From: an uncultured Roseateles sp.
GTDB taxonomy: Bacteria > Pseudomonadota > Gammaproteobacteria > Burkholderiales > Burkholderiaceae
NCBI GenBank assembly: GCA_946886855.1
Contig: CAMPJJ010000023.1
Location: 1 to 60,295 of the forward strand
Length of the DNA stretch: 60,295 nucleotides
Direction of reading: 5' to 3'
Position numbers and translations under genes: made by a program
In this document: piece after piece, positions 27,089 through 39,902 of the stretch
How positions within the stretch are numbered: position 1 is the stretch's first letter
Layout of the letters: each line of letters begins with the position of its first letter
Notes under the pieces: generated by a model
What the model was told of the DNA's origin: nothing
The model's input: only the letters and a program-made list of their open reading frames with translations
Databases searched by the model: none

Positions 27089-27919
27089 TCAGGCCGTCCG
27101 GGCCGGGCGCAAGGCGTCGCGTGTCGCCAGCGCCACACGGCGCGCGGCCGCGGCGAAGTCCTCGCCCGAGGACGCGTACAGCACCGCGCGGGAGGAATTC
27201 ACGATCACCGTGCCGCCGTCCTGACGCCAGCCCGCCGACACCGTTGCCGCCGCGTCGCCGCCCTGCGCGCCCACGCCCGGGATCAGCAGCGGCAGCGTCG
27301 GGGCGAGCTCGCGCACGCGCTCGATCTCCTTCGGGTAGGTCGCGCCGACCACCAGGCCCAGCTGGCCGTTGACGTTCCAGTCGCCCTGGGCCAGCGCGGC
27401 CAGGTGCTCGAACAGGCGCGGCTGGCCCGGCACGTCGGCCAGGTGCTGCATCTGCCAGTCGTCGCCGCCCGGGTTGGAGGTGCGGCACAGCAGGAAGGCG
27501 CCCTTGTCGGCGTAGCGCAGGTAGGGCTCGACGCTGTCGCGGCCCATGAACGGCGACAGCGTCACCGCGTCGGCCTGGTAGCGCTCGAAGGCCTCGCGGG
27601 CGTACTGCTCGGCGGTCGCGCCGATGTCGCCGCGCTTGGCGTCCAGGATCACCGGCACGTGCGGCGCGTTGCGCTTGATGTGGGTCATCAGCTGCTCGAG
27701 CTGGTCCTCGGCGCGGTGCGCGGCGAAGTAGGCGATCTGCGGCTTGTACGCGCTCACCAGGTCCTTGGTGGCGTCGACGATGGCGGCGCAGAAGTCGTAG
27801 ATCCGGCCGGCGTCGCCCTTCCAGGGGGTGGGGAACTTGGCGGGATCGGGATCCAGCCCGACGCACAGCAGGGAGTCGTTGAGGCGCTCGGCGGCCTGGA
27901 GCTTCGACATGAATTTCAT
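27089..27919 (-). CDS. pyrF: Orotidine 5'-phosphate decarboxylase
   Basis: Last step of UMP synthesis (OMP to UMP plus CO2), cytoplasmic. 276 residues, the longer type-2 PyrF common in Burkholderiales and actinobacteria. The catalytic DAKRGDIG motif is intact, with the phosphate-binding [11 protein letters not shown] later. The start can be the ATG at 27919 or the one 9 bp downstream (residue 4); neither has a strong ribosome site. It is divergent from an acetyltransferase gene, 41 bp apart. Confidence 0.97.
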   Translation of the reverse strand: MKFMSKLQAAERLNDSLLCVGLDPDPAKFPTPWKGDAGRIYDFCAAIVDATKDLVSAYKPQIAYFAAHRAEDQLEQLMTHIKRNAPHVPVILDAKRGDIGATAEQYAREAFERYQADAVTLSPFMGRDSVEPYLRYADKGAFLLCRTSNPGGDDWQMQHLADVPGQPRLFEHLAALAQGDWNVNGQLGLVVGATYPKEIERVRELAPTLPLLIPGVGAQGGDAAATVSAGWRQDGGTVIVNSSRAVLYASSGEDFAAAARRVALATRDALRPARTA

Positions 27920-27960
27920 GTGCGGTATTGTCCCGCTTTTGTGGGCGAGGGGAGGCGGGG

Positions 27961-28728
27961 ATGGACGTGGTGAGAACGGCGCGACTGCGCCTGCGGTGGT
28001 TCCGGCAGTCGGACGCGGCCTTCGTCCGCGGGCTGCTCAACGAGCCGGCCTGGATCGAACACATCTACGACGCGCAGGTCCGCACCGACGAGCAGGCCGC
28101 GGCCTGGATCCGCGAGCGGCTGGAGGCGCGGTACTGGCTGCTCGGTTTCGGTTTCTGGGCGGTGGAGCGGCTCGAGGACGGCGAACTGCTGGGCCTGGCC
28201 GGCGTGATCCAGCGCGAGGGGTTGCCGCATCCGGACATCGGCTACGGCTTCCCGGCGCGGTTCTGGGGGCAGGGCTACGCGCGGGAGGCCGCCGCGGCCA
28301 CCTTCGACTACTGCCGGCAGGTGCTCGGACTGAGGCATCTGCTGGGCACGACGGCGCCGGAGAACGAGCCGTCCGGGCGCGTGCTGCTCGCGATCGGCAT
28401 GAGCGACGACGGGCTGCAGCAGACCGAGGCGCACGAGGGCCTGTCGCGGGTCTATTCCTGGCACGACCCGGTCGCGCGCAGCGACGCCGAGGAGATCGCC
28501 GCGCTGCGGTCCCGTTGGCATGCCGCCTTGCGCGGACCGGCGCGCCCGGCCTTGATGGCCTGCGTGACGCCCGAGACGGTCGATCGCGTGATGGCCAGCC
28601 GCACCGACCTGTCCCCGCAGGCGCTGGACCACCTGGCGCAGCGCTGGGCGCCGCTGGCGGACGATCCGACGCTGCGGGCGGTGAAGACCCCGGCGGGCTG
28701 GCGGCTGGAAGTGCCGGCCGACCGCTGA
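27961..28728 (+). CDS. GNAT acetyltransferase, RimJ/RimL type
   Basis: 255 residues. The N-terminal half (about 1-165) is a GNAT domain of the RimJ/RimL kind: [16 protein letters not shown] opening, [18 protein letters not shown] acetyl-CoA motif. About 90 C-terminal residues follow that are not part of the standard fold and that I do not recognise. The ATG at 27961 follows a GGGGAGG site; an open start at 27928 has no site and overlaps the promoter space with pyrF. Likely target is a protein N-terminus or a small amine; not determinable. Confidence 0.87.
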   Translation: MDVVRTARLRLRWFRQSDAAFVRGLLNEPAWIEHIYDAQVRTDEQAAAWIRERLEARYWLLGFGFWAVERLEDGELLGLAGVIQREGLPHPDIGYGFPARFWGQGYAREAAAATFDYCRQVLGLRHLLGTTAPENEPSGRVLLAIGMSDDGLQQTEAHEGLSRVYSWHDPVARSDAEEIAALRSRWHAALRGPARPALMACVTPETVDRVMASRTDLSPQALDHLAQRWAPLADDPTLRAVKTPAGWRLEVPADR

Positions 28729-28791
28729 AGCCGGCGCGCGTGCGCAGGCGCGCTTAAGCGTGGCTGAAGTCGGCGGGGGAGGCCCTCGCCT

Positions 28792-29511
28792 ATGCTCGGT
28801 GCCATGGACATTTCTGCTCAGCCCGCCGCGCGCATCCTGCTCATCGAGGATGACGAGCGCCTGGCGCAACTGGTGGCCGACGCGCTCAGCAAGGCCAACT
28901 ATGCGGTGACCGTCTGCGGCGACGGTCTGGCCGGCGAGGCGCTGATGCGGCAGGAGCCCTTCGACCTGGTGCTGCTGGACGGCCACCTGCCGGGCAAGGA
29001 CGGCTTCGACGTGCTGCGCGACACGCGCCGCGATTTCCCCGGCCGCATCGTGATGCTGACCGCGCGCGACGACGACATCGACCAGGTGCTCGGCCTGGAA
29101 GGCGGCGCGGACGACTACATCGCCAAGCCGGTGGCGCCGCGCGTGCTGCTGGCGCGGCTGAAGGCGCTGCTGCGCCGCGACGCGCTGCCGGCGGCCCATC
29201 CGATCGGCGAGGCGCTGCACTTCGGTCCGCTGACGCTGCTGCCGCAATCGCGCGAACTGCGTCTGAACGGCGAGCCCGTGGTGCTCACGACCGCAGAGTA
29301 CGAGCTGCTGAACTTCCTGGCGCACCGCGCGGGACAGGTGGTCAGCCGGGACGACATCATGCAGGGCCTGCGCGGGCTGGAGTTCGACGGGCTGGATCGC
29401 GCGATCGACGCGCGCATCTCGCGGCTGCGCAAGAAGATCGGCGACGACGCGCAGGCGCCGGTGCGGATCAAGACGGTGCGCGGGCAGGGCTACCTCTTCG
29501 CGATCGACTGA
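28792..29511 (+). CDS. rstA: OmpR-family response regulator, RstA-like
   Basis: 239-residue regulator (235 if started at the ATG at 28804). The GGGGAGG site sits about 9 bases before the ATG at 28792, which is why that start is given. The receiver has Asp63 as phosphoacceptor in LVLLDGHLPGKDG and the Lys in DYIAKPV. The winged-helix DNA-binding domain has the LRGLEFDGLDRAIDARISR stretch, very like the C-terminal domain of E. coli RstA. Its stop overlaps the kinase start by one base (TGATG), so both are made together. The signal and targets are not known here. Confidence 0.93.
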   Translation: MLGAMDISAQPAARILLIEDDERLAQLVADALSKANYAVTVCGDGLAGEALMRQEPFDLVLLDGHLPGKDGFDVLRDTRRDFPGRIVMLTARDDDIDQVLGLEGGADDYIAKPVAPRVLLARLKALLRRDALPAAHPIGEALHFGPLTLLPQSRELRLNGEPVVLTTAEYELLNFLAHRAGQVVSRDDIMQGLRGLEFDGLDRAIDARISRLRKKIGDDAQAPVRIKTVRGQGYLFAID

Positions 29512-30827
29512 TGGCCGCGATCACGCTGCGCGCCTCGCTGCTGCGGATGGCGCTGGGACTGGGACTGGCGGTGCTGGCGCTGATCCTGCTCGTCGAGGGC
29601 CTGGTGCTGATCGGCGCGTCCGAGGTCACCAACGACTACGTCCGCAACTTCATGCGCGGCACGGTGGACCTGCTGGTGCGGGACCTCTCGCCGCTCGATC
29701 CGCCGGCGCGGCGCGAGCGCGTGCGCGAGCTCGACGCGCAGTTCGACTATCCCGTGCGGCTGATCCGCACCGATCTCGCGCAACTCAGCGCGGACCAGCG
29801 CCGCCGGCTCGAACGCGGCGAGGTGCTGGTGACCGGCTTCAATCGCCGCATCTACGCGGCGCTGCCGGGCGAGCCCGACCAGCTGCTGCTGCTCGGACCG
29901 CTGGATTCCAAGCGGGCCGGCGAGCTGCCCAAGGAACTCGCCGCGCAACTGGGCGTCGCGGTGGTGATCGCGCTGGCGGTCGCGGTGATCGCGTGGTGGC
30001 AGCTGAGGCCCTTGTGGCGCGATCTGCGCGGCCTGCAGCGCGCGGCCGAGCGTTTGAGCGCGGGGCGGCTCGACACCGAACTGCCGCCGCTGAAGAGCCG
30101 CCTCTTCGCGCCGGTCGCCGCGGCGACGCGCGCGATGCTGGAGCGGCTGGCCGCCGCGATGGCGACGCAGCGCGAGCTGACCGGGGCGGTCTCGCACGAG
30201 TTGCGGACGCCGCTGGCGCGGCTGCGTTTCGCGGTCGATGCGCTCGTGGACGAAGACGACCGCGATCGCCGCGAACAGGCGGTGATGGCCTGCGAGCGTG
30301 ACATCGCCGAGCTCGACCAACTCATCGATGCGAGCCTCACGCTGGCGCGGCTCGACATGGGGGCGCTGCAGCCGCACGTGATGCAGGGCAACCTGGGCGA
30401 CATGCTCGCGAAGGAGGCGGCGTCGCTGGCGCCGCTGCTCGACGGCAAGGCGCTGGATACCGACCTGCGATTGCCGGACGCGCTGCCCTTCGATGAACGG
30501 CTGCTGCCTTACGCGATCCGCAACGGGCTGCGCAACGCGGCGCGGTATGCGAAGGGCCGCATCCTGCTGAGCGCGTGGGTCGAGGCGGGGCAGCTCTGGC
30601 TCGCGATCGACGACGACGGCGAAGGCGTGCCGCCGTCGCTGCGCGAGGCGGCGTTCGAGCCCTTCAAGCGACTGGAGCGCAAGGGGCGCGGCACGCGCGG
30701 CTTCGGCCTCGGGCTGGCCATCGTGCGGCACGTCGCGCATGCGCACGGCGGGCATGCGCGGCTAGGCGAGGCACCGCGACTCGGCGGCGCGCGGTTGCTG
30801 CTGTACTGGCCCGCGGAAGCGGCCTGA
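29511..30827 (+). CDS. rstB: Sensor histidine kinase, RstB-like
   Basis: 438-residue inner-membrane kinase. Two transmembrane helices (about residues 10-35 and 145-163) flank a periplasmic sensor of about 105 residues. HAMP linker, then HisKA with His229 in AVSHELRTPLARLRF, then HATPase with N-box NGLRNAARYAKG, G1 DDDGEGVP, F-box PFKRLER and G2 GFGLGLAI. The overall plan and the LRPLWRDLRGLQRAA linker resemble E. coli RstB. It overlaps its regulator by one base. The outer-membrane protein gene at 31050 lies downstream after 222 bp and may be a target. Confidence 0.93.
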   Translation: MAAITLRASLLRMALGLGLAVLALILLVEGLVLIGASEVTNDYVRNFMRGTVDLLVRDLSPLDPPARRERVRELDAQFDYPVRLIRTDLAQLSADQRRRLERGEVLVTGFNRRIYAALPGEPDQLLLLGPLDSKRAGELPKELAAQLGVAVVIALAVAVIAWWQLRPLWRDLRGLQRAAERLSAGRLDTELPPLKSRLFAPVAAATRAMLERLAAAMATQRELTGAVSHELRTPLARLRFAVDALVDEDDRDRREQAVMACERDIAELDQLIDASLTLARLDMGALQPHVMQGNLGDMLAKEAASLAPLLDGKALDTDLRLPDALPFDERLLPYAIRNGLRNAARYAKGRILLSAWVEAGQLWLAIDDDGEGVPPSLREAAFEPFKRLERKGRGTRGFGLGLAIVRHVAHAHGGHARLGEAPRLGGARLLLYWPAEAA

Positions 30828-31049
30828 AGATCCCAGGACTGCCACCGCCGCAGTGCGCAGACCGCCCTGCGTGAAGCTTCGTCAAGCGCTGCGGACGCCG
30901 CTGTCATCGACCGTCACACAAGCGCTCAACTCCCGCCACAGACGCGGCGAGGCTGAATTCCCAGAATGAGCTCCATGTCGAACGAGCCTGGCCACTGACC
31001 CAGGCGACCGGAAACGACAGATCGGTCAACAGCTCTGAAGGAGTTCCAG
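30828..31049 (+). promoter_or_regulatory. Upstream region of the outer-membrane protein gene
   Basis: 222 bp with no gene. It must hold the promoter for the barrel protein gene, which has its own terminator, and ends in a strong GAAGGAG ribosome site about 8 bases before the ATG at 31050. I see no RstA-type box that I could defend. Confidence 0.45.
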
Positions 31050-31622
31050 ATGAACAGCAACAACAACACCCGCACCTCGATCAATGGCAAGAAGGCCGGT
31101 CTGCTGGCCGCCGCGGCCGTCGCACTGACCCTGGGCGCGGGCGTCGCGCACGCCGATCCGGTGACCCCGTATTACATCGGCGGCGACGTCGGCAAGACCA
31201 CCCAACGCGTGGACGGCAACTCGCAGAAGCGCACGTCGGACAGCTACAGCATCTTCGGCGGCTACAAGTTCAACGAGAACTTCGCGGCTGAAGTGGGCTA
31301 CAGCGACCTGGGCAAGGTCGACTTCGGCGGCGTGACCGCGAAGAACAAGGTGTACTCGCTGGACGGCATCGCCCGCGCGCCGCTGGGCGCCGGCTTCGGC
31401 GTCTACGGCAAGGTGGGTCTGGCGTACGCCCAGCGCGACTTCAACAACGGCCTGGGCGACAAGGACAAGACCGGCTTGAAGCTGGGCGTGGGCGTCGACT
31501 ACGCGCTGACGAAGAACGTCTCGCTGCGTGCCGAAGCCACCCGCTTCAACAACATGCCGCAAGCCAACGGCTTCGACAAGAAGGACGATCGTCTGAGCAT
31601 GGGCGTCGCCTACCAGTTCTGA
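31050..31622 (+). CDS. Outer-membrane beta-barrel protein
   Basis: 190 residues. A signal peptide of about 34 residues ends AHA-DPV. The mature part of about 155 residues has alternating polar/hydrophobic strands (YYIGGDVGKT, SIFGGYKFNENFAAEVGYSD, SLRAEATRFN) and ends MGVAYQF, with the terminal Phe recognised by the BAM complex, as in eight-stranded OmpA-like or OmpW/OprG-like barrels. There is no peptidoglycan-binding OmpA domain. The sequence is Lys/Asn-rich for this genome, as in highly expressed surface proteins. Strong ribosome site and strong terminator suggest high expression. Confidence 0.9.
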   Translation: MNSNNNTRTSINGKKAGLLAAAAVALTLGAGVAHADPVTPYYIGGDVGKTTQRVDGNSQKRTSDSYSIFGGYKFNENFAAEVGYSDLGKVDFGGVTAKNKVYSLDGIARAPLGAGFGVYGKVGLAYAQRDFNNGLGDKDKTGLKLGVGVDYALTKNVSLRAEATRFNNMPQANGFDKKDDRLSMGVAYQF

Positions 31623-31718
31623 TCGACCGCGTTTGACCGGTGCCGATTCCCCCCGGCACCGGCGCCTGACGGGGGCTGCTCCGAGCGACACCCGACCCCC
31701 GATTCCCCGCCAGGTGAA

Positions 31719-31748
31719 GGGCAGTGCAGAAATGCACTGCCCTTTTTT
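31719..31748 (+). terminator. Intrinsic terminator after the outer-membrane protein gene
   Basis: Perfect 10-bp stem GGGCAGTGCA / TGCACTGCCC with a GAAA tetraloop, directly followed by six T. Textbook rho-independent terminator, 97 bp after the barrel gene stop. It also insulates the bacteriocin-like gene downstream. Its stem is nearly the same as that of the terminator at 32735. Confidence 0.95.
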
Positions 31749-31854
31749 CATGGCGATCGGGCCGGCGAGCGTCGTGATGGCGGCCCGGCGCCGGCTCCGC
31801 CGACGCACAGGCGGGTCATGGGCGCGCGGGCTCCTTCCCGATGGAATGCCACTG

Positions 31855-31872
31855 CGCCGTCACCCGACGGCG
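31855..31872 (+). other. Short hairpin upstream of the bacteriocin-like gene
   Basis: Perfect 7-bp stem CGCCGTC / GACGGCG with an ACCC loop, 52 bp before the ATG at 31925. No U tract follows. It lies in the 176 bp that must hold the promoter and 5' leader of the peptide gene; a role in translation or RNA stability is possible. Confidence 0.5.
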
Positions 31873-31924
31873 TGACTCATCGACGCCAAGGTCGTGAGTC
31901 CCACTTTCCCTCGAGAACATCGAA

Positions 31925-32242
31925 ATGACCGCAATGACTTCTGACAAGACCCGCGCAACGACCGCCGCCGTGGACGGCGCCTTCCACGGGCAGGACCTGG
32001 CATTCCGGGCGCTGACCGACGCGGAGATCGACGCCGTGCACGGCGGCGATTCCTGGGCCGGCACGCCGGCAGGACGCGCGACCGCGGACGCCACCGCCTG
32101 CGCCAACACCATCCTGGCCTGGAGCGGCGTCGGTGCCACCTTCGGCGGCATGGGCGGCAGCTTCATCAGCGTGCTCGGCGGCTGGGCCATCGGCGGCGGG
32201 CTGGCGGCGCAGTACTCCCGGTCCTGCAACATCACGCGGTGA
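31925..32242 (+). CDS. Double-glycine-leader peptide, bacteriocin/microcin-like precursor
   Basis: 105-residue precursor. Residues 30-41 (LTDAEIDAVHGG) match the double-glycine leader consensus exactly: Leu at -12, Glu at -8, Ile at -7, Val at -4, Gly-Gly at -2/-1. Cleavage after Gly41 would give a 64-residue peptide that is Gly/Ala-rich, with GxxxG patterns (Gly70/74/78, Gly86/90) in a hydrophobic core, two cysteines (Cys59, Cys101) that could form a disulfide, and a basic tail. That is the profile of class II bacteriocins and microcins, secreted and trimmed by a C39-peptidase ABC exporter. None is in the window. The stop overlaps the next start by 4 bp. The ribosome site is weak; an ATG at 31934 is also possible. 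Confidence 0.8.
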   Translation: MTAMTSDKTRATTAAVDGAFHGQDLAFRALTDAEIDAVHGGDSWAGTPAGRATADATACANTILAWSGVGATFGGMGGSFISVLGGWAIGGGLAAQYSRSCNITR

Positions 32243-32673
32243 GCGGCGACGCCCACGCACGGCCGGCGGCGGGCGGCCTGCCCCTGACGGTGGCGCGCGT
32301 GATCGCGGCGGGCGCCGGCGCCCGTCTCGTGCTCGCGCTGCCGGGGTGCTGCCCGGACTGGCCGTACCCCGCGCTCGCCATCGCGATCATGGGCGCGCTG
32401 GTCTGGGGCGCCGTCGTCTTCCGCGTGACGGCGGCGTTCCTGGCCGCAGCGATGGACGGCTCACGGCCGCGCGTCTCGCGGGCCGCGGTCGCCGTGCTGG
32501 GTGTCCTGGTCGCCGCCATCGGCGCGGAGGCCTTTCTGACGCTCGCCACGGCAGCGCCGGAACCGCTGGTGGGCCCGGCACTCGAGGTCAGCGCCGCGGC
32601 CTGGATCGCCTGCTGCGGGGTGCTCGTCGTGCACCGCTGGCGTCAGCCGGCGACGGCTGATCGGGACACCTGA
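32239..32673 (+). CDS. Small membrane protein, candidate immunity protein
   Basis: 144 residues from a GTG start whose GTGA overlaps the stop of the bacteriocin-like gene, implying translational coupling. Three clear hydrophobic helices (about 45-70, 81-103 and 113-132) and perhaps a fourth near 16-35, with short polar loops and a polar C-terminus. I recognise no family. Small multi-helix membrane proteins encoded just after a class II bacteriocin are commonly its immunity protein, so that is the leading inference. It could alternatively be an unrelated inner-membrane protein. It ends 57 bp before a bidirectional terminator. Confidence 0.75.
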   Translation: MSGDAHARPAAGGLPLTVARVIAAGAGARLVLALPGCCPDWPYPALAIAIMGALVWGAVVFRVTAAFLAAAMDGSRPRVSRAAVAVLGVLVAAIGAEAFLTLATAAPEPLVGPALEVSAAAWIACCGVLVVHRWRQPATADRDT

Positions 32674-32681
32674 TCGGGGTG

Positions 32682-32720
32682 CCCGATCGGAAGGCCCGGT
32701 CGGAAGGCCCGGTCGGAAGG
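32682..32720. repeat. 13-bp tandem repeat, three copies
   Basis: Three 13-bp units CCCGGTCGGAAGG, the first with one base changed, directly after the candidate immunity gene and just before the terminator. A partial fourth unit (TCCGATAG) follows. On the other side of the terminator, two 9-bp GCCGATGAA units and a part unit lie at 32784-32807. Confidence 0.9.
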
Positions 32721-32729
32721 TCCGATAGC

Positions 32730-32766
32730 AAAAAGGGGCAGTGCCTGCATGCACTGCCCCTTTTTT
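32730..32766. terminator. Bidirectional intrinsic terminator
   Basis: Perfect 10-bp stem GGGGCAGTGC / GCACTGCCCC (32735-32744 and 32751-32760) with a CTGCAT loop, flanked by five A on the left and six T on the right, so it can stop transcription from both the bacteriocin-like pair (plus) and purB (minus), which converge here. Confidence 0.95.
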
Positions 32767-32824
32767 GCGATCAGGCGGATCAGGCCGATGAAGCCGATGA
32801 AGCCGATCGACGGATCCCGATCGA

Positions 32825-37270
<4,446 letters not shown>

Positions 37271-37277
37271 TGGGGGA

Positions 37278-37304
37278 TCCCGGCCGCCGCGTGCGCGGCC
37301 GGGA
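37278..37304 (+). terminator. GC hairpin after the deacetylase-caspase gene
   Basis: Perfect 10-bp stem TCCCGGCCGC / GCGGCCGGGA with a 7-base loop, 7 bp after the stop at 37270. No T tract, so it is either a weak terminator or an RNA-stabilising end. The rest of the 183 bp to the next gene holds no feature that I can name. Confidence 0.55.
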
Positions 37305-37453
37305 AGACAGGCGGCGCCGTCATCGGGCGGGCGTTGGGAAGCGCCGACGGCAGGCGGGTTGTCCCTGATGCGAGGGGCGTTCCGCTTGCTGCTTAATCCG
37401 GCCTTTCCCGATGCCCGACCCGTTCGGTCGACGACTGACTACCGCTTCGTTCG

Positions 37454-37963
37454 ATGCTTCCCCTGGCCTCCGATGGCGTCGCACCGCGCCTGATCCGCGT
37501 GCATCAGATGGATCCCCTCGCCTGGGCGCCGCTGCTGGCGGCCAGCGAGAGCGAAGGGCGGCAGATGCTGCGCCGCCTGATGGACGAATGGCGCAGCGGC
37601 GCCAACCGCTACGAGCAGCCCGGCGAATCGCTGTGGGCCTGGGTGGCCACGAACGGGCAGGTCGTCGCGGTGGGCGGCCTCAACGTCGAGCCGCCGCCCG
37701 GACGTCCCGGCACCGGCCGCATGCGTCGCTTCTACGTGCATCCCGACTGGCGCGGCCACGGCCTGGCGAAGCGGCTCGTGAACGCGGTGCTCGCCAGCGC
37801 GCAGGGGCACTTCAGCCGCTTGCACGTCAACTGCGAGGAAGCGGCGTCCGCGACCTTCTGGACCCGCTGCGGCTTCGCGCCGATCGACGCGAAGCTCGAG
37901 CCCATCGAGCGTCCCGCCCGCTACACGCACGTGCGGCTGCTGCCGCAGTTCCAGGCGGCCTGA
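37454..37963 (+). CDS. GNAT acetyltransferase
   Basis: 169-residue single-domain GNAT N-acetyltransferase. The acetyl-CoA motif A region reads MRRFYVHPDWRGHGLAKRLV, and the C-terminal CEEAASATFWTRCGF is the usual motif B. The substrate is not evident. It is convergent with the glutathione transferase gene, 13 bp between stops. The ATG at 37454 has only a weak ribosome site. Confidence 0.88.
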   Translation: MLPLASDGVAPRLIRVHQMDPLAWAPLLAASESEGRQMLRRLMDEWRSGANRYEQPGESLWAWVATNGQVVAVGGLNVEPPPGRPGTGRMRRFYVHPDWRGHGLAKRLVNAVLASAQGHFSRLHVNCEEAASATFWTRCGFAPIDAKLEPIERPARYTHVRLLPQFQAA

Positions 37964-37976
37964 ACGGATCGCCGGC

Positions 37977-38681
37977 TCAGGCCGTCTTCGGCGGCCAGTG
38001 GGCCGCGCACACCTCGGCGGCCTCCGGCAGCGCCTCGATGCGCTGCAGCAGCGCGAAGAATCCGGGGCGGTTCGCCTCCAGGTGTTTCCGCGACCCCGAC
38101 CACTTCGACACGATCACCGCCATCGCATCGAGCGCGCCGGGCGTCGCGCCGCTGAGCCACGGCTGTCCGGGGAACATGTCCGCGAAGATCTCCCAGTGCT
38201 TGTACAGCCGGGCTTTCGTGCCCGCGATGATGGCCTCGCGGTCGTCGGGCCCGGTGCGCGTCGAGTAGCGCTCCGGGTAGTCGATGACGCTGATGCAGCT
38301 GTAGCAGTTGGCGGCGATGTAGACGAGGCCGCGCAGGATCTGGTCGCGCCGGCGATCGCCGTCGCCGAGCAGTTGCGCGGCCGGGAAGCGCAGGCCGAGG
38401 TGCATCAGGATGGCGCCGCTTTCCGTGAGCACGTCGCCGTCGGGCGTGTGCAGCGTGGGGATCTGCATCAGCGGGTTGAGCGCGCGCAGCGCGTCCTGCT
38501 CCGACGCGTTCTCCCACGAGGACGCATGCACCGTGCGGTAGGCCTGGCCACACCAGCGCAGGCCGATCTCGACGATCGCGGAGCCGGAGCCCCGCGTGCC
38601 GTAGAGGACGTAGCCGGCATCGGACGCGGCGTCGGGCGTCGGGTTGGCAGCCGGGCTGGAAGGCGAAGGGGAGGCGGTCAT
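37977..38681 (-). CDS. Glutathione S-transferase family protein
   Basis: 234 residues. The N-terminal thioredoxin-like half (about 18-100) shows YVLYGTRGSGSAIVEIGLRW and the cis-proline/glutathione-binding segment QIPTLHTPDGDVLTESGAIL. An all-helical half follows. The ATG at 38681 has a GGAGA site; a GTG directly before it is also possible. The catalytic position carries Ser/Gly rather than an obvious Tyr or Cys. It is 54 bp downstream of the M48 peptidase gene on the same strand. Role in detoxification or thiol transfer is inferred. Confidence 0.88.
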   Translation of the reverse strand: MTASPSPSSPAANPTPDAASDAGYVLYGTRGSGSAIVEIGLRWCGQAYRTVHASSWENASEQDALRALNPLMQIPTLHTPDGDVLTESGAILMHLGLRFPAAQLLGDGDRRRDQILRGLVYIAANCYSCISVIDYPERYSTRTGPDDREAIIAGTKARLYKHWEIFADMFPGQPWLSGATPGALDAMAVIVSKWSGSRKHLEANRPGFFALLQRIEALPEAAEVCAAHWPPKTA

Positions 38682-38735
38682 CACGTTCTCCGCAAAAGGG
38701 GTGCGGAGAGTGTAGGAGCGCCGCCAGGCGCGCGA

Positions 38736-39902
38736 TCAGCGCTCGAAGAACCGCATCCGTTCGTCGTCCGCCGGATGCGAGTTGAACGCGATGCGCAGCA
38801 GCTCGCCGGCGCCGGCCTTGGCCCGCTCGCCGACATCGCGGCCGAGGCCCCGCGGCTCGGACGCGCGTTCCGCCCGGCCCTGCGCGGACCGCTTCGAACG
38901 CCACTCGCCGAGGCGCTCGAACAGCACCCGCATCGCGCGCGGCGACCGGCCGCTGTCGACGAGCAGGCGCTTGGCCTGCGCGTCCGCCGCGCGTTCGAAG
39001 TCGCGCGAATAGCTCGCCTGCATCAGCACCGCCGGCGCACCCGCGAGCAGGCTCGAGAAGTCGCCGATCGCCACGCCCAGCAAGCCGCCCATCAGGCTCG
39101 CCCGCATCGTCAGGCGCAGGCCGTGCTGCTCCCGCACATGGCCCAGTTCATGCGCCAGCACGCCGAGCACCGCGTCGGGTTCGTCGCCGAGCAGCCGCAG
39201 CAGCTCGTCGGTGATCACGATGTGCCCGCCCGGCAGCGCGAACGCATTCGGTCCGAAGGTCTGACCGGCGTCGCGGAAGTGCAGCTCGTAGGGCGTGGCC
39301 TCCGCCGGTTGACTCGCCACCATCGCGGCGAAGCGCTCGCGCCACTGCTGCTGCTCGCGCGCCGACGTCGTGCTCGGCTTCAACAGCAGGCGGTCGATCT
39401 GGTCCAGCGCGCCGTCGCCGATCGACTGCTCGATGGCCGCAGGCAGGTGGCGCGCGATCACGTCCGCGGCGGCGGGCACGCCCCAGTGCCAGGTCATGCC
39501 GCCGACGGCCACGACCGCGACCAGCGCCACGATCGAATGCTTCCAGCTGGAGAACCATCGCACCGCGAGTCCGCCGCCCAGTCCTCGACCCTGCGTGGAG
39601 GCGTCGGCCCAGGCGTCCCAGTCGGAGGCGTCCTTGGCCATCAGTACGCCGCCATCGGGCAGCTGCGCCTGCCGCTGTCCGTGACGCGTGCGCTCCGGCC
39701 ATTGCACCTGGCGGATCGGATAGCGGCGCTCGACGCCCGCGAGGTCCTGGTCGTGGACGACCAACTGCTCGCGTTCCAGCCAGAGCCGGACCGGCCGCGC
39801 GCGGGCGCTGCGGCCGTCGAACCAGTCCGCCTGCAGCGTCGCGGCGGCTGCCGCGGCCTCCGCGGTGTGCGCGCCCTCCGACACGCCCGGTGCGTCCGGC
39901 AT
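38736..39902 (-). CDS. M48-family membrane metalloprotease
   Basis: 388-residue zinc protease anchored by one helix (about residues 125-145) with the peptidase domain (about 220-345) probably in the periplasm. The HEXXH motif is in LAHELGHVREQHG, and the third ligand Glu is in FERAADAQA, as in HtpX/BepA-type enzymes. Its ATG at 39902 overlaps the stop of the DUF898 gene by one base (TGATG), so the two are co-translated. This DUF898-M48 pair suggests a joint envelope quality-control or membrane-protein role. Confidence 0.9.
   Translation of the reverse strand: MPDAPGVSEGAHTAEAAAAAATLQADWFDGRSARARPVRLWLEREQLVVHDQDLAGVERRYPIRQVQWPERTRHGQRQAQLPDGGVLMAKDASDWDAWADASTQGRGLGGGLAVRWFSSWKHSIVALVAVVAVGGMTWHWGVPAAADVIARHLPAAIEQSIGDGALDQIDRLLLKPSTTSAREQQQWRERFAAMVASQPAEATPYELHFRDAGQTFGPNAFALPGGHIVITDELLRLLGDEPDAVLGVLAHELGHVREQHGLRLTMRASLMGGLLGVAIGDFSSLLAGAPAVLMQASYSRDFERAADAQAKRLLVDSGRSPRAMRVLFERLGEWRSKRSAQGRAERASEPRGLGRDVGERAKAGAGELLRIAFNSHPADDERMRFFER

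Noticed and set aside
23562..27224. A 1220-codon open frame on the plus strand, antisense to the hybrid kinase, and similar long frames such as 17618-19729
   Set aside because: Long antisense frames follow from the very high GC at third codon positions. The products are Arg/Gln/His-rich with no domain, and the opposite strand has clear kinase motifs.
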